Below, one piece after another: positions 41,670 to 53,000 of a stretch of 64,000 nt of DNA. Origin of the DNA: Flavobacteriales bacterium. GTDB lineage: Bacteria; Bacteroidota; Bacteroidia; Flavobacteriales_F; PHOS-HE28. The position numbers and the translations under genes are program-made. Each line of letters begins with the position of its first letter. Within the stretch, counting starts at the first letter, position 1. The notes under the pieces are model-generated. The model was given only the letters and a program-made list of their open reading frames with translations, did not search any database and was not told the origin of the DNA. The stretch covers positions 6,982 through 70,981 of the forward strand of contig JAHDVX010000010.1 in NCBI GenBank assembly GCA_023382455.1, given 5' to 3'.

Positions 41670-42902
41670 CTACCCCTCAAACCATTCCTTCCCCATGCTC
41701 CGCGGAAAGGCCAGGTAGTGCTTTTCCACCACGCCGCCCATGGCGGCCACGCCGAGGTTGTCGCTGGCCTCGGCGATGTCCTTCAGGCTGCCGTCCTTGA
41801 ACAGGAGCTTGATGCCGTCGTGCGCGGTGTCGTAGGCATTGTTCACCACCTTGCCGGAAAGCACGAAGCATTCGGCCTCCTGCGCGGTGATGCCCATCTG
41901 CCGTGCGAAGGCCTCGCGAACCCGCGCCACATGGGCCGTGTCCCAGGGCTCCCTTTTCAGGCGGATGCGCAGCGTGGTGCGGTGCAGCAGGTCGGTGGCC
42001 AGGCGGGCCAGGATGCGGTCCTCATGCTGGGCCCACACCTTCACGGCACCCATGATGTCGTGGTCGTCCAGCCGCATGAAGTCCGCCAGCACGGCGGTAT
42101 TGTTGAACGAGTTGCGGTCGCGGCGCTCGCGCAGGAAGCCCAGCAGGGCCGGCGAGCCGAAGAGCGGCACGCCCTGCAGGCCCAGGGCCTTGGCGCGGCG
42201 CAGCGTCTGCACCAGCATCTGCTCGCAGGCCAGCACGGTCTTGTGCAGGTACACCTGCCAGTACATCAGGCGGCGCGCCACGATGAACTTCTCGATGCTG
42301 TAGATGGCCTTCTCCTCCACCACCAGCCGGTCGCCCACCACCTGCAGCATCTTGATGATGCGGTCGCCGCCGATGACGCCCTCGCTCACGCCGGTATAGA
42401 AACTGTCGCGGTTCAGGTAATCCATGCGGTCCACATCAAGCTGGCTGCTCACCAGCTGGTGCAGGAAGCGCTTGGGGTACTGGTCCCGGAAGATGCGTAT
42501 GCCCAGGTCCAGCGCACCGTTGAACTCCCGGTCGAGGGCGTCCATCACCAGGGCGCTCACATCCTCGTGGCCCACGCCTTCCACCAGGCTGTGCTCCAGG
42601 GCGTGGCTGAAGGGCCCGTGGCCCACATCGTGGAGCAGGATGGCGATACGCGCGCCCAAGGCCTCATCCTCGGTGATGATGTGGCCCTTTTCCCGCAGGC
42701 TTTCGATGGCCAGCCCCATCAGGTGCATGGCCCCTATGGCGTGCGGCAGGCGCGTGTGCAGCGCGCCGGGGTACACCAGGTGCGAGAGGCCCAATTGCTT
42801 GATGTAGCGCAGGCGCTGGAACCACGGATGGTCGATCAACCGCAGCAGCAGCGGGTGCGGGATGGAGATGAACCCGAGGATGGGGTCGTTGAGGATCTTC
42901 AT
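41670..42902 (-). CDS. HD-superfamily phosphohydrolase
   Basis: 410 aa from the ATG at 42902 (MKILNDPILGFISIPHPLLL). The open frame extends 38 codons further into the porX upstream region without family similarity. The HD domain has metal-binding His54 (RLPHAIG), His91-Asp92 (LLHDVGHGPFSHALEH) and a later Asp in LDVDRMDYL. Such proteins resemble dNTP triphosphohydrolases; the true substrate is unknown. It is divergent from porX, and TACTTTCG is 52 bases upstream. In other Bacteroidota an HD gene of this kind precedes lpxD on the same strand, to my knowledge. Here lpxD lies 21.5 kb away in the same orientation. Confidence 0.92.
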   Translation of the reverse strand: MKILNDPILGFISIPHPLLLRLIDHPWFQRLRYIKQLGLSHLVYPGALHTRLPHAIGAMHLMGLAIESLREKGHIITEDEALGARIAILLHDVGHGPFSHALEHSLVEGVGHEDVSALVMDALDREFNGALDLGIRIFRDQYPKRFLHQLVSSQLDVDRMDYLNRDSFYTGVSEGVIGGDRIIKMLQVVGDRLVVEEKAIYSIEKFIVARRLMYWQVYLHKTVLACEQMLVQTLRRAKALGLQGVPLFGSPALLGFLRERRDRNSFNNTAVLADFMRLDDHDIMGAVKVWAQHEDRILARLATDLLHRTTLRIRLKREPWDTAHVARVREAFARQMGITAQEAECFVLSGKVVNNAYDTAHDGIKLLFKDGSLKDIAEASDNLGVAAMGGVVEKHYLAFPRSMGKEWFEG

Positions 42903-42954
42903 GGCCGGGCCGGGCAGGGAGGCAGGCGGGCACTCCCCCCGTAACTTCACGCCC

Positions 42955-42962
42955 CGAAAGTA
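42955..42962 (-). promoter_or_regulatory. -7-like box TACTTTCG for the HD gene
   Basis: The minus strand reads TACTTTCG 52 bases upstream of the HD start, within the 154-bp divergent gap shared with porX. Confidence 0.4.
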
Positions 42963-43056
42963 CAGGGCAACAACGCATGCACCGTTCCGTTCGCCCTGCA
43001 TGGTATCCACGAACACGGCCCGGCCCCGGCCTCAAGGGGCACCAGAGCAAACGACC

Positions 43057-44610
43057 ATGGCAGCCAGCATCCTTTGGGCCGACGACGAAATAGACCTGTT
43101 GCGCCCGCACGTCCTCTTCCTCGAGGGGAAGGGCTACCACGTGGACACTGTGAACAACGGGCTGGACGCGGTGGAAAAGGCCACGGCGCAGGAGTACGAC
43201 ATCATCTTCCTGGACGAGAACATGCCCGGCCTCAGCGGGCTGGAGACGCTCACGCGCGTGAAGGGCGTGGCGCCGCGCACACCGGTGGTGATGATCACCA
43301 AGAGCGAGGAGGAGAGCATCATGGAAGAGGCCATCGGCAGCAAGATCAGCGACTATCTGATCAAGCCGGTGAACCCGAACCAGATCCTGCTGGCCCTGAA
43401 AAAGCACCTGGAGGGCGGCCGCCTGGTGAACGAGAAGACCTCCAGCAGCTACCAGCAGCAGTTCGGGCGGCTCAGCATGCGCCTGGGCGACCGGCTCACC
43501 ACCGCGGAATGGATGCAGCTGTACGATGAACTGGTTCGTTGGGACCTGGAGCTGAGCGGCAACCCGGACCAGGGCATGGCGGAGATCCTGCGCAGCCAGT
43601 GGGCCGAAGCCAACGACCTGTTCAGCCGCTTCGTGGAAAGGAACTACCTGGACTGGGTGGCCAACAAGGGCAGCGACGTGCCCATGCAGAGCCACCAGGT
43701 GTTCAAGAACAAGATCGCGCCCTTGATCGATGAGCAGCAGGCCCCGCTCTTTTTGGTGCTGATCGACAACCTGCGGCTGGACCAATGGCGGATGATCGAG
43801 CCCATCGTGGGCGAGCTGTTCAAGGTGGAGGAGCAGGGCCAGTTCTTCAGCATCCTGCCCACGGCCACGCAGTATGCGCGCAACGCCCTCTTCGCCGGCA
43901 TGATGCCCAGCGAGATCCAGAAGCGTTGGCCGGGCAAATGGCTGCACGAGGAGGACGAGGGCAGCAAGAATGCCCACGAGGAGGAATTCATGGGGGAACT
44001 CTTGCGGAGCCTCGGCAAGCGGGTGAGATACAGCTACCACAAGATCACCAACATCGCCGCGGGGAAGAAACTGGCCGAGAACCTGGGGAACCTGATGGAG
44101 AACCCGTTCAACGCCATCGTATACAACTTCGTGGACATGCTCAGCCATGCCCGCACCGAGATGGAGATCATCCGCGAGCTGGCCGAGGACGAGGCGGCCT
44201 ACCGCTCGCTCACCCTGAGCTGGTTCCGCCACAGCCCGCTGCTGGACATCCTGCGGGGCATCGCCGAGAAGGGCGGGCGCGTGGTGATCACCACGGACCA
44301 TGGCACCGTGCGCGTCACCCAGCCCAGCAAAGTGATCGGCGACCGCAACACGAACACCAACCTGCGATACAAGCACGGGCGCAACCTCACCTACGAGGGC
44401 AAGGATGTGCTGGCGATCAAGGAGCCTGCCCAGGCCTTCCTGCCGCGCACCAATGTGAGCACCTCCTTTATCTTCGCGAAGAAGGACCTCTACTTCGTGT
44501 ACCCGAACAACTACAACCACTTCGTGAACTTCTACCGGAACACGTTCCAGCACGGGGGCATCTCCCTGGAGGAAATGGTGGTGCCCATCGCCTACCTGAA
44601 ACCGCGCTGA
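43057..44610 (+). CDS. porX: T9SS regulator PorX (receiver plus PglZ domain)
   Basis: 517 aa from the ATG at 43057. The longer open frame to 42862 overlaps the divergent HD gene. Residues 1-~120 are a CheY-like receiver (WADDEIDLL, phospho-acceptor Asp53 in FLDENMPGLSG, Lys in LIKPVNP). A helical linker follows, then a PglZ domain of the alkaline-phosphatase superfamily (~205-517). The family's catalytic Thr corresponds to Thr271 in PTATQYAR, with metal ligands likely in LIDNLRLDQW and TTDHGTVRV. PorX controls T9SS function and cargo gene expression in other Bacteroidota. It lies three bases before tsaE, and a matching kinase PorY is not in the window. Confidence 0.97.
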   Translation: MAASILWADDEIDLLRPHVLFLEGKGYHVDTVNNGLDAVEKATAQEYDIIFLDENMPGLSGLETLTRVKGVAPRTPVVMITKSEEESIMEEAIGSKISDYLIKPVNPNQILLALKKHLEGGRLVNEKTSSSYQQQFGRLSMRLGDRLTTAEWMQLYDELVRWDLELSGNPDQGMAEILRSQWAEANDLFSRFVERNYLDWVANKGSDVPMQSHQVFKNKIAPLIDEQQAPLFLVLIDNLRLDQWRMIEPIVGELFKVEEQGQFFSILPTATQYARNALFAGMMPSEIQKRWPGKWLHEEDEGSKNAHEEEFMGELLRSLGKRVRYSYHKITNIAAGKKLAENLGNLMENPFNAIVYNFVDMLSHARTEMEIIRELAEDEAAYRSLTLSWFRHSPLLDILRGIAEKGGRVVITTDHGTVRVTQPSKVIGDRNTNTNLRYKHGRNLTYEGKDVLAIKEPAQAFLPRTNVSTSFIFAKKDLYFVYPNNYNHFVNFYRNTFQHGGISLEEMVVPIAYLKPR

Positions 44611-44613
44611 CGC

Positions 44614-45060
44614 ATGGGCCACTTCCTGCTGCGCCGCCCCGAGGATGCGCCCGCCGTGGCGGCGGCCCTGCTGCAGGCCTGGCCACAGGGGCGCGTGTTC
44701 CTGTTCAACGGGCCCATGGGCGCCGGCAAGACCACGCTGATCAAAGCCCTGTGTGCCCAATTGGGCGTGGCCACCGGCCTGGCCAGCCCCACCTTCTCCA
44801 TCGTGCATGAATACGCCTCGCGCGATGGGGGGCCGGTGTTCCACTTCGACCTCTACCGCCTGCGCAACGCCGGCGAACTGGAAGGCATCGGCTTCACCGA
44901 ATACCTGGACAGCGGCCACTACTGCTTCATCGAGTGGCCCGCGCTGGGCCAAGCTTTCTACCCACCAGGCACCGTGGACGTGCGGATCAGCGTGGACACG
45001 CACGGGACACGGCACCTGGACACCACAGAAATACCGGCCACCACCGGCCAACATGCATGA
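44614..45060 (+). CDS. tsaE: tRNA threonylcarbamoyladenosine ATPase TsaE
   Basis: 148 aa. It is the ATPase of the TsaB/D/E complex that makes t6A at position 37 of ANN-decoding tRNAs. Walker A is GPMGAGKTT. SPTFSIVHEY and FHFDLYRL are family motifs, and FIEWP follows near the C terminus. The start at 44614 follows porX by three bases, and its stop overlaps the next start (ATGA at 45057-45060), so the three genes are one operon. Confidence 0.95.
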   Translation: MGHFLLRRPEDAPAVAAALLQAWPQGRVFLFNGPMGAGKTTLIKALCAQLGVATGLASPTFSIVHEYASRDGGPVFHFDLYRLRNAGELEGIGFTEYLDSGHYCFIEWPALGQAFYPPGTVDVRISVDTHGTRHLDTTEIPATTGQHA

Positions 45061-46277
45061 GCACCAGCAGTGAACTGTTGAAGCAACTGGCACGTGAAGT
45101 ATCCATGCTTCCGCAGGAACAGACCTTGGCAGTGGGCCGCAGCAAGAAGCGGTTGCAGGTCGGCATCCCAAAGGAGGTCACCCCGCAGGAGCACCGCGTG
45201 CCCCTCACCCCTGCCAGCGTGGCCGTGCTCTCCGGTCGCGGGCACGAGGTGATCGTGCAGCGCGGCGTGGGCAGCAGCGTGCAGTTCCAGGATAGTGATT
45301 ACAGCGAGGCGGGCGCGCAACTGGTGGACAGCGCACGCGAGGTCTTCGCCGCGGACTTGATCCTGAAGGTGGCCGCCCCGGCCGAGGAGGAGATCGCGCT
45401 CATGCGGCACAAGCAGATCCTGATCAGCGCCCTGCAGATGGGCAGCCAGCACCGCGAGAGCCTGCGGAACATGATGGACAAGAAGATCACCGCGGTGGCT
45501 TGGGACTTCATCAAGGACCGCGAGGGCATCTACCCCATCATCCGCGCCATGGGCGAGATCGCCGGCAACACCGCCATCCAGATCGCCGCCGAGCACCTGA
45601 GCACCGACAAGGGCGGGCAAGGCCTCATGCTGGGCGGCATCAGCGGCGTGGCCCCGGCCGAAGTGGTGGTGATCGGCGCCGGCACCGTCGGTGAGTTCGC
45701 CACGCGCACTGCCCTCGGAGCGGGCGCCAGCGTGAAGGTCTTCGACAAGAGCATCTACCGCCTGCGCCGCCTGCAAGGCATCATCGGCCAGCGCATCTGG
45801 ACCAGCGTCATCCAGCCCGACGTGCTCAAGCAGGCCCTGCTGAACGCCGACGTGGCCATCGGCGCGCTGCGCCCGGAGCATGGCCGCACCCCGATGGTGG
45901 TCAACGAGGATATGGTGGGCCAGATGAAGGCCGGCAGCGTGATCGTGGATGTGAGCATCGACCGCGGCGGCTGCTTCGAGACCAGCGAACCCACCACCCT
46001 CACCGACCCCGTGTTCAAGAAATACGGCGTGGTCCACTACTGCGTGCCCAACATCGCCAGCCGCGTGCCCCGCACCGCATCCTACGCGCTCACCAACATC
46101 TTCACGCCCATCCTGCTCTCCATGGGCGAAATGGGCGCCTTCGAGGACGTGATCAAGCGCAACCTCGGCCTGCGCCAAGGCGTGTACCTCTATAACGGCG
46201 CCCTCACCAGCGAGATCCTCTCCGAGGCCTACCGCCTGCCTTTCAAGGACCTGGATATCATTCTGGCGGCGTTTTGA
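45057..46277 (+). CDS. ald: alanine dehydrogenase
   Basis: 406 aa from the ATG at 45057, which overlaps the tsaE stop in ATGA. The open frame from 44934 lies inside tsaE. It catalyses NAD-linked conversion of L-alanine to pyruvate and ammonia. VGIPKEVTPQEHRVPLTP is the typical start of the catalytic domain. VVIGAGTVGEFATRTALGAGA is the Rossmann dinucleotide motif, and MVGQMKAGSVIVDVSIDRGG is a family block. The N-terminal 35 residues are longer than usual. It is translationally coupled to tsaE. Confidence 0.94.
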   Translation: MSTSSELLKQLAREVSMLPQEQTLAVGRSKKRLQVGIPKEVTPQEHRVPLTPASVAVLSGRGHEVIVQRGVGSSVQFQDSDYSEAGAQLVDSAREVFAADLILKVAAPAEEEIALMRHKQILISALQMGSQHRESLRNMMDKKITAVAWDFIKDREGIYPIIRAMGEIAGNTAIQIAAEHLSTDKGGQGLMLGGISGVAPAEVVVIGAGTVGEFATRTALGAGASVKVFDKSIYRLRRLQGIIGQRIWTSVIQPDVLKQALLNADVAIGALRPEHGRTPMVVNEDMVGQMKAGSVIVDVSIDRGGCFETSEPTTLTDPVFKKYGVVHYCVPNIASRVPRTASYALTNIFTPILLSMGEMGAFEDVIKRNLGLRQGVYLYNGALTSEILSEAYRLPFKDLDIILAAF

Positions 46278-46334
46278 GGCCAAGGCAGGGAATGCGCCGT
46301 TGCGAACTCCTCGACCAGAACCGGAAAAACTGAA

Positions 46335-46727
46335 ATGACCTTCCGCCGTCGCTTGATGCTCTTCGCTTTCGGAACCGGCCTGGGCTGCCTGTTGGCCTGG
46401 GCCATCTACGGCAGCCGGTTGGACAACACCGATTGGATGCCGAACCACCGCGTGAAGCTGCGCCTGCAAAGCACCTTGGTAAAGGCCACGCCGGAGGCGG
46501 ACGCTGCGCTGCGCCAACTGGACCTCAACCTCGCCGACCTGCGCGCCACCGTGCTGGACAGCTTCGACATCAAGTTCGGCGACAGCAAGCGCAGCAAGGA
46601 CAGCCTGGTCTACTACGTCTACGGCCGCGTACACGGCATGGACGTGTGGTACATGGCCGCCACGCTGCGCGATTTCCGCACCGATTCCACCGCCACGCTC
46701 ACGGAGATCCACCGGCGGGAGCGTTGA
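46335..46727 (+). CDS. small membrane-anchored protein, DUF4258-like
   Basis: 130 aa. One hydrophobic N-terminal helix (MLFAFGTGLGCLLAWAIYG) is followed by a soluble alpha/beta tail with KFGDSKRSKDSLVYYVYGRV. Its size, the place right after ald, and the helix-then-NHRVKLRL pattern recall the DUF4258 proteins found after alanine dehydrogenase in other Bacteroidota. The match is from memory and not tested. It starts 57 bases after ald, so it is probably in the same operon. Confidence 0.65.
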   Translation: MTFRRRLMLFAFGTGLGCLLAWAIYGSRLDNTDWMPNHRVKLRLQSTLVKATPEADAALRQLDLNLADLRATVLDSFDIKFGDSKRSKDSLVYYVYGRVHGMDVWYMAATLRDFRTDSTATLTEIHRRER

Positions 46728-47045
46728 CCGCCATCCGATCGGAGGCGATCATCCATGTAATACCCTTTGGACATTCAAAAGCGGTCAAAGCTGCGCCGCA
46801 ATTTCTTCGCAGGGCGATACGAGGATGACGTTGCGTAGCCGTGCCTACGGAACGTCAGCCTCGTATCGCCATGCGGGAAAAGGGCAAGCAGATCGGTTGC
46901 TGCTGAATGTCCAATTGGTTTAAAACCAGCATCACCTGTTGGATCGGCAAGGTGCTGCTCCCGCTTTCCGGGCCGCATCCTCAATGCCGCTGCCCAAGTA
47001 GGATGTACCCGAAAGCCCTGCCGCCGTTCACCGGCTTCCTTCCCG
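46728..47045. other. 318-bp gap holding a nested palindrome
   Basis: No gene is supported between the end of the small membrane protein and the tail of the PKD protein. The gap contains the palindromic element at 46767-46914. The rest (46915-47045) has CCAATTGG and GGTTTAAAACC mini-palindromes and no promoter or clear terminator. The convergent genes may use the palindrome for transcription end. Confidence 0.5.
46767..46914. repeat. nested palindromic element
   Basis: The outer arms TTGGACATTCA (46767-46777) and TGAATGTCCAA (46904-46914) are perfect inverted repeats of 11 bases. Inside is a long hairpin: 46808-46838 pairs with 46845-46875 over 31 positions with three mismatches and a 6-base loop. 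It includes the perfect 12-mer GGCGATACGAGG with CCTCGTATCGCC. It carries no coding potential. It resembles a REP/MITE-type element or an unusual terminator; a transposase is not seen. Confidence 0.75.
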
Positions 47046-50000
47046 TCACTCCGTTCCCCGCACCACGGTAACGTGCCCGTAATATACCCGCTCGTCCCCT
47101 TCGCGGTTCAGCACCACCTTCCACACATAGACATCGCTCTTCACCGGCTTGCCCTTGTACGATCCGTTCCACGCGGTGCCACGGTCGCTGCTTTGGTGGA
47201 TCAGCTCGCCCCACCGGTCGAACACCAGGAACTGGTAGCGCCAGTTCTCGAACCCGTTCAGCACGGGGCGGAAATCCTCGTTCAGCCCATCCCCGTCCGG
47301 CGTGAAGGCATTGGGGGCGTAGATGTTCGGGTCGCTCACCGCCGCCACGCTGCGGCACAAGGTGTCCGGGCAATTGAACTCGTTGGTGGCGACCAGGCAG
47401 AAGGGATACAGGTTGTCCGGCCCCGCAGGGAACAGGTGCATGGGTTGGAACTCGGTGGACTGCTCCCCGTCGCCGAAGTCCCAGAGCCATTCCACCGCGC
47501 CGGTGCTCGTGTTGTGGAATTGCAGCGCATAGGTCGCGGACTGCATCGGCGTATAGCTGAAATCCGCCACGGGCGAGGGGTTCACGTGCACCGCGGCCGG
47601 TAGCAGCAGCGTATCGGTGCATCCGCCCGCACCGGAGACGGCCAGGCTCACGTCGAAATCACCCGCGGTGTAGGCGTGCTCCGGGTTTTCCTCCTGCGAT
47701 GTTCCCCCGTCGCCGAAGGACCACGCGTAACCCGTGGCGTGGAGCGACTGGTTGAGGAAGTGCACGGGATAGCCGGCGCAGGCGGGCACGGGCTGCGGGG
47801 TGAAGGCGGCCACCGGAGTGGGATGCACCGTGAAGGTGCCCGATGCGGTATCGGTGCAGCCATACATGTTGGCCACCTCCAGGTGGATGGTGAAGATGCC
47901 GGGTCCGTCATACACCGCCACGGGGTTGTTCAGCACGGAACCGGAACCGTTGCCGAAGTCCCAGTCAAGGCCCACCGCGTCCACGGAGGTGCTGGTGAGC
48001 TGCAGCGACGCCGGGGAGGTGCAGCTCTGCTGTGCACCCATGATGAACCCGGCCGTGGGCAAGGGGAAGGCTATCACGCTGGTGTAGGCCGTATCCGTGC
48101 AGCCGCTGATGTTCCCGGCCACCAGGCGGATGGTGTAGGTGCCCGCACCGGTGAAGCCATGGGCGGGGGCCGGGTCGGCACTGGTGTTGCCATCGCCGAA
48201 ATCCCATTGCTGGAAATCGGTGGCGGCGCTGCCCGCGGAACTGAACTGCACCTCAAGCGGCACGCATCCGCTGGCGGGGATGGCCGAGGCCAAGGCCGTC
48301 GGCGTGGCCGACACCTGCACCACTTGGGAGGCCATGGCGGGGCAGGGTGTGTTGTTGGAGGCCACGGAGAGGGTGACGGTGTAGCTGCCCGCGTTGGCAT
48401 AGGCATGGAGGGGGGCGGAGAGCGTGGAGGTGGTGCCGTCGCCGAAGTCCCAGGTGAGCCCGGCCGGCGAGGGGGTGAGGTTGGTGAACTGCACGGGCGC
48501 ACCGGCGCAATGCAGGCCGGGGGCAATGGCGAAATCCGCTGCGGGCGTAGGGTTCACGGTGATCACCACGCTCACCGTGTCATAGCTGCATCCGTTGTCG
48601 GCGAAGAGCGTGGCGGTGTATGAGCCCGCGGAATCGTACGTGTGGGTCACGTGCTGGGCGGTGCTCACATTGCCGTCACCGAGGTCCCAATGCCAGTTGT
48701 TGGCGCCGATGCTGTACTGGGTGAAGTTCACCGTGAGCGGCGCACAGCCGGAGGTGGTGTCCGTGTTGAAGAAGGCCGTGATGGAGTTGGGCAGAACGGT
48801 GATGGTGTAGTCGGCCGTATCGCTTCCGCAGGCATTGGAGGCCACCAGCGTGATGGTGTAGGTGGTGTCGTCGGCGCCGGTGAAATAGGTGTGTTGCACC
48901 AGGCTGTCGGTGAGGGTCCCGGTGGTGCCATCGCCGAAATCCCACCAATAGCTGTCGGCCTGCCCGATGGTGACGTTGCTGAAGGTGACCGGCCACGGGG
49001 AGCAACCGCTGTTGAAGTCCGGGCCGAAAAGCGCCGTGGGGGCGGGATGCACGGTGACGGTGAGCGAGGAATCCACTGTGCCGCATGTGTTGGTGACGGA
49101 CAGGGTGACGGTGTAGGCCGTATCGCCGAACAGGCTTGCCGGGTAGGTGTGCGTGCCCGGGTCGGCCAAGGTGGAGCTGCTTCCATCGCCAAGGTCCCAG
49201 GCATGGCTCAGGCCGTTGCCCGTGCTCTGGTTGCTGAAGCTGACCGGCAAGGGCCCGCAACCATCGGCCGGGGCCAGGCTGAAATCGGCGGTCGGGCCGG
49301 CCCAGACGGTTACCGCCTGGCTCACGCTGGCCGAGCAGCCGGCCGCCGAAGTGGCCGTGAGCGTCACATCGTAGCTGCCCTCCGCCCCGAAGGTGTGGTC
49401 GGGGGATTGCACCGCGGATGTTCCCCCGTCACCGAAATCCCAGGCCCAGGAATCACCACCGCTTCCGGTCTCCGTGAAGGTGAACGGCATGCCGCTGCAC
49501 GCGATGGGCGCGTTGGTGAAGGCCGCCACGGGCAAGGGCGCCACTTCCACGTCCTGGGCCACGGTATTGGCGCAGCCGTTGGCATCGGTGTAGCTGTAGG
49601 TGATGGGGAACGTGCCCACCCCGGCCAGTGCCGGGTCGAAGCTGCCCGCAGCGGCATCGGTGATGCCCGCACCGCTCCAGGTGCCACCGGCCGGTGTGGC
49701 CGTGAAGGTCTGCAGGCCGGCATCCACGCAGGCATCATCAATGGCCGTAATGGCAACGGCAGGCAGTGGATCCACCGTCACCGTCAACTGGTCCTGGGTG
49801 ATGCAGGAGCCGTTGCCCACGGAATAGGTCAACGTGAACGTGCCCGCCACGGAAGGGTCGAACAGGCCGCTGGCATCCACCTGCGGCCCGCTCCAGGCCC
49901 CGCCGGTGGGCAGACCGCCGGCCAGCTGTAAGGCGCCGCTGTTGATGCAGACCGCGGTGTCATTGCCCGCCTGTGCCGGGTTGGTGATGGTGATCACCGT

Positions 50001-53000
50001 CACGGTCATCTGATCGCTGGCGGTACAGCCGTTGCCATCCGTGTAGGTGTAGGTGAGCGGAAAACCGCCGGGACCGTTCGGCGTAAAGCTGCCACCCGGG
50101 GTGACGCCCGTTCCCGCCCAGGTTCCGCCGGCAGGCGCGAAGCCGGTCAGGGTTTGTGCGAAGGGTTGATCACAGAAGGTAGTGTCATTTCCGGCGGACA
50201 CCACGGGCAGGGGATCCACGGTGATGGTCCGTATGCCGGTGGAGCTGCAGCCGTCCGCGTCGGAAACGGTATAGGCCAAGGCATGCGCCCCCGTGCCTGC
50301 GGCCTGCGGATTGAAATTGCCGCCGGTCACGCCCGGGCCGGACCAGGTGCCGCCGGCCGGTGTTCCGGTCAAGGGCAGCACCGGTGCATCCACGCACAGT
50401 TGCTGGTCGGCCCCGGGATCCACCGTCGGCGGTGCCACCACGGTGATCACGGCCTGGTCGCTGGTGGAGCAACTGCCGTTGCCCGCCGTGTAGGTCACCG
50501 TGAAGGTTCCGGGCACGTCGGGGGTGAACAGGCCACCGATGGAGATGTCACCCGTCCAGGATCCGCCGGCCGGCGTGCCGGTCATTTGCAGGGTAGGCCC
50601 ATTCTGGCAGAGCAGGGTATCGGGGCCGGCCGTGGCCGGCGGGGCTGGCGGGGCCACGGTCACGGTCACCTGGTCGGAATTGGGGCACCCTTGCGGGCTG
50701 AGCAAGGTGTAGGTGAGTGTGTAGGTGCCTTGTGCGGAAGGGGTGAACTGCCCGCCCGGGGTGACCAACGGGCTGCCGCTCCAAGTGCCGCCCGGGCTCA
50801 CGGGGAAAAGCGGTTGGGGCTGGGTGCTTTCACAGTACGTGGGATCAATGCCCGCATCCGCCGTAGGCAACGGATACACGGTGACCAGCGTGCTTGAGGA
50901 GGCGGTACATCCGTTCGCATCGCCGCTGAGCACCACCACGGTGGAGGCCGCGGGGGTGAAGGTCAATTGGCTTCCGCCGCCCGCCGGCGCCCCCCCCACG
51001 GTCCATTGGTAGTTGCTGCCACCGCTGGCCGTGAGCGTAACGGCATCACCGGCGCATGCCGTGGGAACGGAGGGCGCAATGGACACCACGGGCGCGGGGT
51101 TCACGGTGACCTGCACCGTGCTGGCCGGGCCACTGCAGCCGCCCGTGGATGCCGTCACGGTGTAGGTGCCTTGGGCGGACAAGGTCACCGCGGGGATCAG
51201 TGGATTGGGCGAGGTGGATGAAAAGCCGTTGGGGCCGCTCCATTGGAATGTGGCGCCCGGCATGGGACCGGCGCTGAGCTGGAGGTCCTCCCCCACGCAC
51301 AGCACGATGGGGCCGCCCACCACCGGGGCGGAAGGAAGCGGTGTCACGGGCAAGGTGATGTTGTCGGTGCCCGACCCGCACGCCGATGTGGCCGTGGCGG
51401 TGATGGTGCTGCTCCCCGGGCTCGCAAAGCTTACCGCGCCCGGATTCTGTGAGGTGCTTCCCGACGGGCTTCCCCCGGAAAAGCTCCAGGTGTAGCCGGT
51501 GATGGGCGACCCGCACGGGGTGAAGGTTGCCGCGGGTGAAGCACTTTGCCCGGCGCAGATGCCGGGCAGCGGGTTGATGGCCACTTCGGGCGGTGCCCCC
51601 AGCACCACGTTCGTGGTCACCGGGAAGGTGCCGCAGGAATTGATCCCTCGCAGGGTCACCGTGTAGTTCCCCGCCCCGGTGAAGGTGAACTGCGGCTCGA
51701 AGCTGTCGGCCTGTGTGCCGCCGCTGAAGGTGGCGGTGGCGCCGCTTCCGCAGGTGGAGGAGTTCACCGTGGCGAGCCAGTTGTAGCGCGTGAAGCAGCT
51801 GTTGGGGCTGGTGCTCTGGTTGTCCGTGGTCACCGTGAGCGGCGAGCAGCCCGTGCTTTGCGAAAGGGTGAAGACCGGCTGCGGCGGTTCCTCCACGCAG
51901 ATGGTGCGGGTGAGCGTATCGGTGCCGCAGATGTTACCGGTGACCTCGGTCACCACATAGGTGCCCGGTACCGTGAAGGTGACATTGAGCGTGGTTGCGC
52001 CATTGGTCCAGATCGCAGGCATCGTAGGCTGGCCATTGTCCTGGCCCAGGGCGCCCACGGCGCTCCAACCCGTGGCGGGGCTGATGCTCCAGATGTGCTT
52101 GGGGCCTGTGCAGGTGGGGGCCTGTTCACCTTGGCTGAGGTCTGTGAAGCTCACGGTGGAATTCACGCAGGCCGTGTCGTTGGGGGCCATGCTGAAGTCG
52201 GCCACGGGCATTCCGGAGACGCGGATCTGGCCGATCTGCCCGGTGCGCGTGTCGCACGGGTTGGTGATCCGCCACTGGATGGTGTACTCGCCGCCCGCCA
52301 CCACGCACGACGAAACGGTGTAGGTGTGGGAGAAGGTGGCGCTGGGCGGCTGTTGCAATGTATCCACCACCCCGTCGCCGTAGTCCACGATGTAGAGCGT
52401 GCCCGGCGGGTTGGTGCTGAAGTTGTTCCACTCGAAGCTGATGGCACTGCCCGTGCAGATGGAGGAGTTGGAGACCACGCTTAGTCCGCCCAAGGGCACT
52501 TCCCCCACGAAAACCTGGAAAGGCACGGTACGGCTGCAGCCGTTGGGGCCAGGCTCCTGCACCACGTAGGTGCCGCTGCTCATGCCGAAGGGGAAGGTCT
52601 GGGTGTCGCTCCATCCGCCACTGGCGTACACCTGTGAATTGCCGTTGCCCCAAGTGATGGAGTAGGTGGCGCCTGGTAGCGCGCTGCTGGCATCGGTGAA
52701 ATCGAAGGCGTAAGGATTGGCGCCCAGGCCGCACACGCTGAAGGTGAGCACACCGCCGTATATGGAGGAGGTGGCGTTGTTGCAGCTGAGGTTGATCACG
52801 GGCAACGGGTTCACCGTGATGGTCACCTGGTCCGTGCCGGTGGCCCCGCCGGCATCGGTGGCGGTCAGCGTGTAGGTCTGCGTGGAAGCGGCCGTGCACA
52901 CCGGGTGCAGCGTGTTGGGGTTGCTCAGTCCCGTGGTCGGGGTCCACGCGTAGGTGTAAGGCCCCGTGCCACCGGATGCGGGCGCCCCGCCGAGGGTGAC

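Noticed and set aside
42862-43056. Extending PorX by 65 codons to 42862
   Set aside because: The extension overlaps the divergent HD gene start and its promoter box; PorX homologues begin at the receiver domain, as here at 43057.
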